Below are positions 6,022-13,554 of a DNA stretch of 15,771 nucleotides, piece by piece (the stretch's first letter is position 1; each line of letters starts with the position of its first letter). The notes under the pieces are model-generated. The model searched no databases. It was not told the DNA's origin and saw nothing but the letters and a program-made list of their open reading frames with translations. The position numbers were made by a program, and so were the translations under genes. Source of the DNA: Selenomonadaceae bacterium UBA3796 (GTDB lineage: Bacteria; Bacillota; Negativicutes; Selenomonadales; Selenomonadaceae); the NCBI GenBank assembly GCA_002369175.1, contig DFES01000070.1, forward strand, positions 1,046 to 16,816, written 5' to 3'.

Positions 6022-6576
6022 ATGTACGAGGATTTGATTGAGAAGAAAATCAGCAGTGAGGATATCTATGACGGATGCCTGCTTCATGTAAAACGCGATA
6101 CGGTTGAGCTTCCAAACGGCAAGGAGGCTGTCCGTGAATGGATCCGGCACCCCGGGGCGTCTGCCGTGCTTCCCCTTCTCCCGGACGGGAGGGTGATTCT
6201 CGTGCGGCAGTACAGGTATCCCGTGGAGAAGGTTACCCTGGAAGTGCCGGCAGGGAAACTGGATGCACCGGATGAGGATCCCAGGATTTGTGCCGAGCGG
6301 GAACTGGCTGAGGAGACGGGATACACTGCCAAGTCCCTCACGAAGCTGACGACCATTGCCACAACGGTGGGATTTTCCAATGAATACATTCATCTCTATG
6401 CAGCGGAAGGTCTGGTCTCCGGAAAACAGCACACGGACGAGGATGAGTTCATCAATGTGGTGAAAGTTCCTTTGGAGGAAGCCGTGGACATGGTGCGGGA
6501 CGGACGCATTTTCGATGCGAAATCCGCAGTGTCGATACTTCTCCTGGCTGCACAGAAGGGTATTGTTGGCAAGTAA
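6022..6576 (+). CDS. Nudix hydrolase, ADP-ribose pyrophosphatase type
   Basis: This 184-residue protein matches the NudF/ADP-ribose pyrophosphatase group, which splits ADP-ribose to AMP and ribose 5-phosphate, recycling NAD breakdown products in the cytoplasm. Seen: a domain-swap type N-terminal beta region (DIYDGCLLHVKRDTVELPNG), then VREWIRHPGASAVLPLLPDG, VRQYRYPVEKVTLEVPAGKLD, and the Nudix helix RELAEETGY (93-101) with metal-binding glutamates 94, 97 and 98. The Nudix box has one extra residue between G78 and E85 compared with the usual GX5E spacing; the helix itself is intact. ATG 6022 is preferred to ATG 6007 because GGAGG at 6009-6013 is 8 bases before it. It follows the small-gene pair by 45 bases and precedes the M50 protease by 15. 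The NudF name is likely but substrate is inferred from family. Confidence 0.85.
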   Translation: MYEDLIEKKISSEDIYDGCLLHVKRDTVELPNGKEAVREWIRHPGASAVLPLLPDGRVILVRQYRYPVEKVTLEVPAGKLDAPDEDPRICAERELAEETGYTAKSLTKLTTIATTVGFSNEYIHLYAAEGLVSGKQHTDEDEFINVVKVPLEEAVDMVRDGRIFDAKSAVSILLLAAQKGIVGK

Positions 6577-6591
6577 TCAGGGAGGGAATTC

Positions 6592-7218
6592 ATGTTTGAT
6601 TTCAGTTTCGTACAGATTGTGGCCGGGCTGCCGGGGCTTATCATTGCCATGGTGGTTCATGAGTATGCACATGCCCGTGTTGCGGTTGCCATGGGGGATT
6701 TTACGCCGCGCATCATGGGAAGGTTGACCCTCAATCCCGTCTCGCATATCGATCCCATTGGCATGCTGTGCCTGTTTCTTGTGCATTTTGGATGGGCAAA
6801 GCCCGTCACCATCAATCCGAACAATTTCCGAAATCCACGCAGGGACGATATTCTCGTCTCCCTGGCAGGGCCGGCGGCAAATTTCATTACGGCGTTTCTT
6901 GCGCTGGTCGTTCTGGTGGCTTTTCTCCAGTCAGGCGCGGAATTGTCCCTTGGCGTTCGGTCTGTATTGACGCTCATCATCATTTACAATATCAATTTTG
7001 GAATCTTTAACCTCATTCCTCTGCCGCCCTTGGATGGTTCCCATGTCCTCATGCAGATTTTGCCGAGGGAACTGGCCTATAAGCTGGCAGGCATTGAACG
7101 GTACAGCTTTCTTATCCTGATTGTCCTGATGATGACGCCGGTTCTCGGCGGGATTCTCGTTCCCATGCAACAGGTGATTCTTGATATCTTTCAGTGGATC
7201 ATTTCCATTTTCCTCTGA
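6592..7218 (+). CDS. Site-2-protease-like M50 membrane metalloprotease
   Basis: The 208-residue product belongs to the short, PDZ-less M50 group (B. subtilis YwhC-like). These integral membrane zinc proteases cut substrates inside the bilayer. Seen: a first hydrophobic segment ending in the HEYAH zinc motif (H23-E24, H27), VSHIDPIGML, the loop KPVTINPNNFRNPRRDDILVSLAGPAAN, hydrophobic segments at about 95-115 and 120-142, and the third ligand D148 in NLIPLPPLDGSHV, then a long hydrophobic C-terminus. Length is normal for the group. GGAGGG sits about 6 bases before ATG 6592. The substrate cannot be predicted. It lies 15 bases after the Nudix gene and 5 before scpA, which it may be translated with. 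Confidence 0.9.
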   Translation: MFDFSFVQIVAGLPGLIIAMVVHEYAHARVAVAMGDFTPRIMGRLTLNPVSHIDPIGMLCLFLVHFGWAKPVTINPNNFRNPRRDDILVSLAGPAANFITAFLALVVLVAFLQSGAELSLGVRSVLTLIIIYNINFGIFNLIPLPPLDGSHVLMQILPRELAYKLAGIERYSFLILIVLMMTPVLGGILVPMQQVILDIFQWIISIFL

Positions 7219-7223
7219 GTGGC

Positions 7224-7952
7224 ATGGACGATTACAAGGTAAAGCTGGATGCCTTTGAGGGGCCGATGGAACTCCTCATGCATCTCATCGACAAGAATAA
7301 GATCGATATCTATGATATTCCCATAGCAAGCCTTACCCAGCAGTATATGGATTACCTTGACAAGTTCAAGGAGTTCAATATGGAAATCGCCAGCGAGTTC
7401 CTCGTGATGGCGGCAACGCTCCTTCAGATCAAGTCCCGCATGATGCTGCCGAAGCCTCCCAAAGAAGAGGTGGAGGAGGACGAGGAAGATCCCCGCAGGG
7501 AACTGGTGCAAAGGATTCTGGAGTACCGCAAGTTCAAGCAGGTGAGTTCCATGCTTTCTGAGATGGCAGTGACACAGGAGAGATTCTATGCCAGGGAGCC
7601 GCTTTCTGTACCGGTTCAGCATCTGCCGCCGGAAGCTCTTTCTTTGGAGCTTCTTCTGGAGGCATTCCGCACGGTTCTGGAAGTCAAGGAAGAACTCCGT
7701 ATACCGGACGTATTGGTGACACCGGAAGAATATAACATTCAAGATAAAATGGAGGATATCATGAGCCTCCTGAACCGTGCAAACGGAAAATTGCTCTTTT
7801 CCGAGGCATTTCGCTCCGGCAGGAAATCGGAGCTTGTTGTCACATTTTTGGCCATGTTGGAACTCATCAAGCTCAAGACCATTACCGTAAAGCAGCAGAG
7901 AGCCTTTGCGGAAATTTATATCTGTGTGAAATCGGGGGATGAGGATGCCTGA
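7224..7952 (+). CDS. scpA: Segregation and condensation protein A (ScpA kleisin)
   Basis: ScpA is the kleisin of the bacterial SMC-ScpAB complex that organises and separates chromosomes at the nucleoid. The 242-residue product opens with the typical YKVKLDAFEGPMELLMHLIDKNKIDIYDIPIA region that forms the SMC-neck-binding helical domain, has an acidic linker (EEVEEDEEDPRRELVQRILEYRKFK), and ends with the winged-helix domain (LLFSEAFRSGRKSELVVTFLAMLELIKLKTITV) that caps the other SMC head. Length is normal. The frame opens at GTG 7194 inside the previous gene, but ATG 7224, 5 bases after that gene's stop, gives the usual N-terminus; its ribosome binding site is weak (GAGTGG), so coupling to the M50 gene is likely. 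The 3' end overlaps scpB by 8 bases. Confidence 0.95.
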   Translation: MDDYKVKLDAFEGPMELLMHLIDKNKIDIYDIPIASLTQQYMDYLDKFKEFNMEIASEFLVMAATLLQIKSRMMLPKPPKEEVEEDEEDPRRELVQRILEYRKFKQVSSMLSEMAVTQERFYAREPLSVPVQHLPPEALSLELLLEAFRTVLEVKEELRIPDVLVTPEEYNIQDKMEDIMSLLNRANGKLLFSEAFRSGRKSELVVTFLAMLELIKLKTITVKQQRAFAEIYICVKSGDEDA

Positions 7953-8556
7953 GGAAAACTTGCAGGGAATCATGGAAGCTGTGCTCTTTGCAGCAGGCGA
8001 TCCGGTGACGACAGGGCAGCTCATGAGAATTCTGGAGCTGGAGGAAGATGCGGTGGAGGCTGTCGCAGCCGATCTTGCGGAAACCCTGCAGGCGCGTGGA
8101 AGCGGCCTGACTCTGCGGCAGGTAGCCGGAGGCTATCAAATGGTGACACGGCCCGAATATTTCTTTGCAGTGAAAAAATTGACCCAGGTAGTGGATCGAA
8201 AGCTTTCTGCGCCGACCATGGAGACACTTTCCATCATTGCTTTCAAGCAGCCGATTACGAAGCAGGAAATTGAGCAGATTCGCGGTGTGAGGATCGAACG
8301 TGCGCTTGCAAAGCTCATTGAGCTGGAATTTGTCTGTGAGAAAGGAAGAAAGTCAGTGCTTGGCCGCCCCATTCTTTATGGGACAACAGATACCTTTTTG
8401 CGCTGCTTTGGCTTGAACAGTCTGGCGGATCTTCCCAAACTGCCCACGGCAGAGGAAGCAGCCATCGGGATGGACGAGGAGCAGATGCGGCTTTTGCAGG
8501 AAAGCATGAAGGAGAATGAGGAGCAGGAAACAGAAGAGGAAGAGGGAGCAAATTGA
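7945..8556 (+). CDS. scpB: Segregation and condensation protein B (ScpB)
   Basis: ScpB forms dimers that bind the middle of ScpA and tune the SMC complex. The 203-residue product shows two winged-helix domains: LQGIMEAVLFAAGDPVTTGQL to about residue 75, then RKLSAPTMETLSIIAFKQPITKQEIEQIRGV with VLGRPILYGTTDTFLRCFGLNSLADLPKL. The C-terminal tail is very acidic (repeated Glu), usual for ScpB. ATG 7945 is preferred over ATG 7939 because GGGGG (7934-7938) abuts the latter but is well spaced for the former. The gene overlaps scpA by 8 bases and its stop overlaps the start of the next gene (TTGA), so the three are almost surely co-transcribed and coupled. Confidence 0.95.
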   Translation: MPEENLQGIMEAVLFAAGDPVTTGQLMRILELEEDAVEAVAADLAETLQARGSGLTLRQVAGGYQMVTRPEYFFAVKKLTQVVDRKLSAPTMETLSIIAFKQPITKQEIEQIRGVRIERALAKLIELEFVCEKGRKSVLGRPILYGTTDTFLRCFGLNSLADLPKLPTAEEAAIGMDEEQMRLLQESMKENEEQETEEEEGAN

Positions 8557-11048
8557 TTGAATTACTGGCTCCCGCGGGGAGCAGAGAATCTCTCATCGCC
8601 GCAGTGGAAAGTGGCGCAGATGCAGTATATCTGGCGGGAAATATGTTCGGTGCGCGTGCTTACGCCGGAAATTTTGACGAGGCAGGGCTCAGGGAAGCCA
8701 TTTCCTTTGCTCATCTTCGGGGCGTGCATGTCCATGTAACCGTAAATACCATCGTGGATGATTCGGAGCTTTTGGCGTTATCGGATTATCTGCGTTTTCT
8801 TTATGAGGCGGGGGCGGATGCCCTGCTCATCCAGGATCTCGGAGTGGCAAGACTGGCAAAGGAAATCCTGCCGAAGATGCCGCTTCATGCCAGCACACAG
8901 ATGACAGTTCACAGTCTGGAGGGCGTACTTGCTCTGCAGGAACTGGGCTTTTCCCGGGTGGTGCTCTCCCGTGAACTCTCTCTGAAAGATATCCGTCATA
9001 TCTGCGCTAACTGTGCTGTGGAAATCGAGACCTTCATCCATGGGGCGCTTTGTGTCTGCTATTCGGGGCAATGCCTGATGAGCAGCATGATCGGAGCTCG
9101 GTCCGGCAACCGTGGGCGCTGTGCGCAGCCCTGTCGTCTGCCTTATACGCTGGTAGACGGGGAGGGGAAGGATGTATTGGGGGATAAGGCCGGACACTAC
9201 CTCTTGTCGCCGAGGGATCTCAATACCCTTGATATCCTGCCGGAACTCGTGGAGGCTGGGATATCCTCCTTGAAGATCGAGGGCCGCATGAAACGGCCCG
9301 AATATGTAGCAACGGTCGTCCGTACCTATCGGGATGCCCTTGACCGCTATTTGGCGGGAGAGGGATATGTTGTAACGGCGGAGGAACGAAATGACCTTTC
9401 GCAGATCTTCAATCGGGATTTTACGACGGCTTATCTGAAATCCAGACCCGGAAAGAGCATGATGAGCGACCGTCGTCCCAACAACCGCGGCCTTTTGATT
9501 GGCAGAGTCGTGTCGTATGACCGGGAGCAGGGGCTTGTTTCCGTGAAGCTCTCGGGAAGGCTTGCCGTAGGGGATGAAGTGGATTTTTGGGTGAAGGTCG
9601 GCGGCAGGGTGGCAGCTCCGATTCATAAGCTGATGGATGTGCAACGGCGGGAAATCGCCATGGGACAGGCAGGCGATGAAGTCCTCTTTCCCATTCCTTC
9701 CGCCGTGCGGGTGCATGACAGGGTGTTCAAGGTATACGATGCGGCTCTCATGGGGAAGGCGAAAAGCGTCTACACTTCCGGTGCGCCGATACGCCGTATT
9801 CCCGTTTCCGTGAAGGTCACGGCCTCGGTAGGAAGTCCTCTGGTGCTTTGGATGGAGGATGCTGACGGCAATCGGGCATCTGCCGCAACGGAGTTTATCG
9901 GCGTGGAAGCCCAAAAGCGTCCTCTTACAGAAGAAATCGTCAAAAAGCAGGTGGAGCGCCTGGGTACAACCGTTTTTGCGCTGCAGGCATTGACGGTGGA
10001 AATACAGGGAAATGTCATGGTGCCCATGAGCGAGATCAACGAAGTCCGTCGCAGGGCTGTGCTGGCGCTGGAACAGAAGCGCCTGGCTCCTTTTGCCCGT
10101 GAGCCTCTGACTCAGGGAATTCCTGCAGTGGAACGGGAGAATCCCGGAGCTTGGAAGGGGAAGTGCCAGATTGTCGTGTCTGCGGACTCCCTTGGGATGG
10201 TGCGGAGAGCCATAGAGGCAGGTGCTGATGCCGTCCTTTTCGGCGGGGAGTCTTACAGGCATGAATTCCTCTCGGCGGAAGCTTATCGGGGGGCATGGGA
10301 GATTGCTCGTGGGGCGGGCAAGAAAATTTTTTTCCAGACGCCCCGCATTGTACTCCGGACGCATCAAAAGAAGCTGGAGCAGCTGCTGGAGGCATTTCGG
10401 GAACTTCGGCCGGATGAGCTCTATGTGCACAATATAGGAACCTTTGCGTTGGCAAAACGCTTGACAGATCTTCCCATCCATGCGGATTACTCACTGATTT
10501 CCTATAATCATTTGACACTGGAGTTCCTCAGGGAATACGGGGCAGTCGGTGCAACCCTTTCTCCGGAACTCACCTGGCACCAGATGGAGCGTTTGTCAAA
10601 AAAATCTGCGTTGCCGCTGGAATGCATCGTGCATGGAAATCTGGAACTCATGGTATCCGAATACTGCGTGACGGGAAGCTTTCTGGGAAAGGCGGGAGAA
10701 CAGCCCTGCACCCGGCCATGCAGGGGAGGCAGCTATTTCCTCAAGGACAGGAAGGGCGTTCTCTTTCCGTTGGTTATGGATCAATTCTGCCACATGCACG
10801 TGTTGAACGGCAAAAAACTTTCCATGCTTCCCTATGCCAACGGTTTTGGGGAGGCCGGCATCCAGAGGATCCGTCTGGAAGGGAAGTTTGGGACGGAAGA
10901 AGAGCTTTCGAGACTTGTCAAGGCATACCGGCGTGTCCTTGCATACAGCGAGGAACAGGTGAAGGAGCATGCAGCGGAGCTTTATGAAATAGAAGGGGAC
11001 AACATCACCAGAGGTCATTATTTCCGTGGGGTGTTATGTCCGGACTGA
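8553..11048 (+). CDS. U32-family protein with duplicated barrel and DUF3656-type middle (RlhA-like)
   Basis: The 831-residue product belongs to the U32 family, long called peptidases but now linked to Fe-S-dependent hydroxylation: E. coli RlhA of this group is needed for hydroxylation of a 23S rRNA cytidine. The N-terminal barrel starts MIELLAPAGS and carries the signature CVCYSGQCLMSSMIGARSGN, with cysteines 167, 169, 174, 190 and 194. A beta-rich middle (about 300-520) fits the DUF3656 region. From about 538 a second, diverged barrel follows (IVVSADSLGMVRRAIEAGADAV) with its own HG-x10-C, then C-x3-C pattern (H694/G695, C705, C719, C723). The start is TTG 8553, overlapping the scpB stop; AGGGAG lies about 6 bases upstream and no better start exists. 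An RNA-hydroxylation role is inferred from RlhA; substrate and any protease activity are unproven here. Confidence 0.85.
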   Translation: MIELLAPAGSRESLIAAVESGADAVYLAGNMFGARAYAGNFDEAGLREAISFAHLRGVHVHVTVNTIVDDSELLALSDYLRFLYEAGADALLIQDLGVARLAKEILPKMPLHASTQMTVHSLEGVLALQELGFSRVVLSRELSLKDIRHICANCAVEIETFIHGALCVCYSGQCLMSSMIGARSGNRGRCAQPCRLPYTLVDGEGKDVLGDKAGHYLLSPRDLNTLDILPELVEAGISSLKIEGRMKRPEYVATVVRTYRDALDRYLAGEGYVVTAEERNDLSQIFNRDFTTAYLKSRPGKSMMSDRRPNNRGLLIGRVVSYDREQGLVSVKLSGRLAVGDEVDFWVKVGGRVAAPIHKLMDVQRREIAMGQAGDEVLFPIPSAVRVHDRVFKVYDAALMGKAKSVYTSGAPIRRIPVSVKVTASVGSPLVLWMEDADGNRASAATEFIGVEAQKRPLTEEIVKKQVERLGTTVFALQALTVEIQGNVMVPMSEINEVRRRAVLALEQKRLAPFAREPLTQGIPAVERENPGAWKGKCQIVVSADSLGMVRRAIEAGADAVLFGGESYRHEFLSAEAYRGAWEIARGAGKKIFFQTPRIVLRTHQKKLEQLLEAFRELRPDELYVHNIGTFALAKRLTDLPIHADYSLISYNHLTLEFLREYGAVGATLSPELTWHQMERLSKKSALPLECIVHGNLELMVSEYCVTGSFLGKAGEQPCTRPCRGGSYFLKDRKGVLFPLVMDQFCHMHVLNGKKLSMLPYANGFGEAGIQRIRLEGKFGTEEELSRLVKAYRRVLAYSEEQVKEHAAELYEIEGDNITRGHYFRGVLCPD

Positions 11049-11070
11049 TAGAATACGAATGGTGGACTCA

Positions 11071-13440
11071 ATGGAAAGCGATGTATTAAAGGTTTTAGAA
11101 TACGAAAAAATCAAGGAGATGCTGAAGAATCGTGCCGGCTCTCTTCTCGGCAAGGAAAAAGCGGCGGCGCTTCTTCCCAGCAGCGATTTCTCTGAGGTAC
11201 AGGAGTGGATGGCACAGACGGAGGAGGCTGTGCGTATATATGCTGCGGCAGCACCTCCCTTGGGCGGGATACGGGATATCCGTCCTCTCTTGAAAAAGGT
11301 GAGTATGGGCGCGGTACTGGATACGGATGAGATTGTGGATGTCATGGGCACGATGTATGCCATGCGCAATGTCAAGCGGTTTTTCAAGGAGATGGAAACG
11401 GAGGCGCCAAGGCTCAAGCAGTGGGCGCATGGAATCGAGATCCTGGGGCAGCTGGAGCGCAATCTGGAGAATGCGGTGGATGAACATGGCGTTCTTCGGG
11501 ACGATGCCAGCGTGGAATTGCGGTGCATCCGCAGGGAAATCCGGAAAGCCCAGGCCCATATCAAGGAACGCATTCACGGTGTGCTGCATTCTGCGGAGTA
11601 TCAGAAGTACTTTCAGGATGCCATCATTACCATGCGTGATGAAAGGTACGTCATTCCCATCAAGCAGGAATACCGCTCCCATTTTCCGGGGATTGTCCAT
11701 GACCAGTCATCCAGCGGCTCTACTCTTTTCATAGAACCGATGGCGATCGTGGAACTTAACAACGATGTGAAGCAGCTTGTACTGGCAGAGCATCAGGAGG
11801 TTCAGCGGATCTTGCGCGCCCTTTCCGCACAGATTGGGAAGGAGGGAGATATCCTGCTGGAGAATGCAGACATTCTTGGGGATATCGATTTTGCCTTTGC
11901 CAAGGCGCGATTGGCACGGGACATGGACGGGGCGATGCCGATCCTGAATGCAGAGGGCCGCACAAGGCTTCATCAGGCGCGCCATCCCCTGATTGCGCGG
12001 GAGAAGGTAGTGCCTGTGGATCTCTCCCTTGGAACGGATTATCGCATGCTGCTGGTGACGGGGCCGAATACCGGTGGCAAGACGGTGAGCATGAAGACGC
12101 TGGGGCTTTTGGTGCTCATGGCTCAGTCCGGTTGCTATATTCCTGCGGCACTGGACTCGGAAGTTTCGGTGTATCATAATATCTACGCGGATATAGGAGA
12201 CGAACAGAGCATTGAGCAGAGCCTGAGCACTTTTTCTTCCCATATAACGCATATTGTTGATATTTTGGACAAAGTGGATTCGGAGGATCTTCTCCTGCTG
12301 GATGAAATCGGTGCAGGGACGGATCCGGAGGAAGGGGCGGCTCTCGCCACGGCAATCCTTGAGAGATTGCTGGAGGTTGGGGCAAGTACCATTGCTACGA
12401 CGCACTACTCTACCCTCAAGACGTTTGCCTACACGCAGCCGGGCATTGAGAACGCCTGCGTGGAATTCGATCTTTCCACCCTTCGTCCCACTTACAGGCT
12501 TCTTATCGGCATACCCGGTGCCAGCAACGCCTTTGCCATCAGCAGGCGTTTGGGGCTTGCCGATTCCATCATTCTCCGCGGCCAGCAGCTCATGAAAGCG
12601 GATCACGCGAAGTTCGAGCAGGTCATCAACGAACTGGAGAACGAGAAGATGATGTACGAGCAGCGCAATGCGGATATTTTGGAGCGGCAGCAGCGTGTGA
12701 GCGCCATGGAACAGAAGGTTGCGTCGATGAAGGCGGAACTTTCCAAGCAGAAAGGCGAGATCATCCGGAAGGCCAGGGAGCAGAGCGCGGCCATGATACG
12801 GCGGACCCGCAGGGAATCTGAGGATATCATCAAGGAATTGAAAGAACAGTTCGACGATCAGGGCATAAAGAAGCGCCAGCAGGCGATTCAAGATGCACGG
12901 GCGCGCTTGAAGGAAGAAGAAACCCGGTCAAATCCCGGCATCATGGCACAGAAGGGTGTTGGGAGGCGCATTGATTTAAAGACGCTGGCTCCCGGAGATA
13001 CGGTTTATGTGACGAAGCTGGATCAGAACGGAACGGTTTTATCCATCCGGGAAAAAGAACTGGAAGTGCAGATTGGCAGCCTCAAGACGAGCATTGCGCC
13101 TTCTGCCTGCCGCTTTGTCAGCAAGGGCGCAAAGGAGGAACGGAGTGCTTCCGGCAGGAACCCTTCGGCGGGAGCCTTTCTCCAAAAGACGGCAAATATC
13201 CGGCGGGAAATCGACGTGCGGGGGCTTATGGTAAACGAGGCGGAAGTCGTTGTGGGGAAATTCCTGGATGACGCAGTCATGGCGGGAATGCATCAGGTAC
13301 TCATCATTCATGGCAAAGGCACCGGGGCGCTCCGCAAAGGCCTGCAGGAATATCTCAAGCATCACAGGAATGTGCTGCGTTTCGTCTTCGCTGATATGAA
13401 CGAGGGCGGTACCGGTGCAACGGTGGTAGACCTGAAATGA
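11071..13440 (+). CDS. mutS2: MutS2 (MutS-like ATPase with C-terminal Smr domain)
   Basis: MutS2 lacks the mismatch-recognition domain of MutS. In different bacteria it limits recombination or, in B. subtilis, splits collided ribosomes. The 789-residue product starts with the VLEYEKIKEMLKNRAGSLLG core, a clamp and coiled-coil region, Walker A GPNTGGKT (331-338), Walker B LLLLDEIGAGTDP (407-419, D411/E412), ATTHYSTLK, a long charged coiled coil (about 510-620), a KOW-like beta segment (DTVYVTKLDQNGTVLSI), and an Smr domain from I714 (IDVRGLMV) with HGKGTG (747-752). Length is normal. Upstream starts GTG 11026 and ATG 11059 are possible, but GGTGG (11061-11065) is spaced for ATG 11071, giving the family N-terminus. 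It starts 22 bases after the U32 gene; a ribosome role would fit with TlyA and the RlhA-like protein in the same array. Confidence 0.94.
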   Translation: MESDVLKVLEYEKIKEMLKNRAGSLLGKEKAAALLPSSDFSEVQEWMAQTEEAVRIYAAAAPPLGGIRDIRPLLKKVSMGAVLDTDEIVDVMGTMYAMRNVKRFFKEMETEAPRLKQWAHGIEILGQLERNLENAVDEHGVLRDDASVELRCIRREIRKAQAHIKERIHGVLHSAEYQKYFQDAIITMRDERYVIPIKQEYRSHFPGIVHDQSSSGSTLFIEPMAIVELNNDVKQLVLAEHQEVQRILRALSAQIGKEGDILLENADILGDIDFAFAKARLARDMDGAMPILNAEGRTRLHQARHPLIAREKVVPVDLSLGTDYRMLLVTGPNTGGKTVSMKTLGLLVLMAQSGCYIPAALDSEVSVYHNIYADIGDEQSIEQSLSTFSSHITHIVDILDKVDSEDLLLLDEIGAGTDPEEGAALATAILERLLEVGASTIATTHYSTLKTFAYTQPGIENACVEFDLSTLRPTYRLLIGIPGASNAFAISRRLGLADSIILRGQQLMKADHAKFEQVINELENEKMMYEQRNADILERQQRVSAMEQKVASMKAELSKQKGEIIRKAREQSAAMIRRTRRESEDIIKELKEQFDDQGIKKRQQAIQDARARLKEEETRSNPGIMAQKGVGRRIDLKTLAPGDTVYVTKLDQNGTVLSIREKELEVQIGSLKTSIAPSACRFVSKGAKEERSASGRNPSAGAFLQKTANIRREIDVRGLMVNEAEVVVGKFLDDAVMAGMHQVLIIHGKGTGALRKGLQEYLKHHRNVLRFVFADMNEGGTGATVVDLK

Positions 13441-13465
13441 GCTTTGGAAAATAACGGCAATCCTA

Positions 13466-13494
13466 TTGCAAAAGGCGTGTTGTCGGTATAAAAT
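13466..13494 (+). promoter_or_regulatory. Candidate sigma-A promoter for the penicillin-binding protein gene
   Basis: TTGCAA (13466-13471), 17 bases, then TAAAAT (13489-13494, within TATAAAAT) form a good vegetative promoter in the 114-base gap after mutS2. A second possible pair is TTGTCG (13480-13485) with TATATT (13504-13509), spacer 18. A small palindrome GCAAT-CCT-ATTGC (13457-13469) overlaps the first -35 box and might be an operator. No T-run terminator was found after mutS2. Confidence 0.6.
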
Positions 13495-13554
13495 AGACGG
13501 GTATATATTGAGGTGGCAGTCTCTGAAGGCAGGTTGCCCCTAAGGAGGAAGTTC

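Noticed and set aside
8778..10481. Very long open frame on the minus strand (567 codons) inside the U32 gene
   Set aside because: It is antisense to a clear U32 protein in a codon-phase relation that often stays open in G+C-rich genes; its translation is rich in Cys, His and Arg with no domain, and no ribosome binding site was evident.
11707..12891. Long minus-strand open frame (394 codons) inside mutS2
   Set aside because: It is a shadow of the MutS2 coding sequence; the translation has no recognisable motif and the + strand gene has all its catalytic motifs.
13457..13469. GCAAT-CCT-ATTGC as the mutS2 terminator
   Set aside because: The stem has only 5 pairs, no T-run follows on the + strand, and it overlaps a good -35 box.
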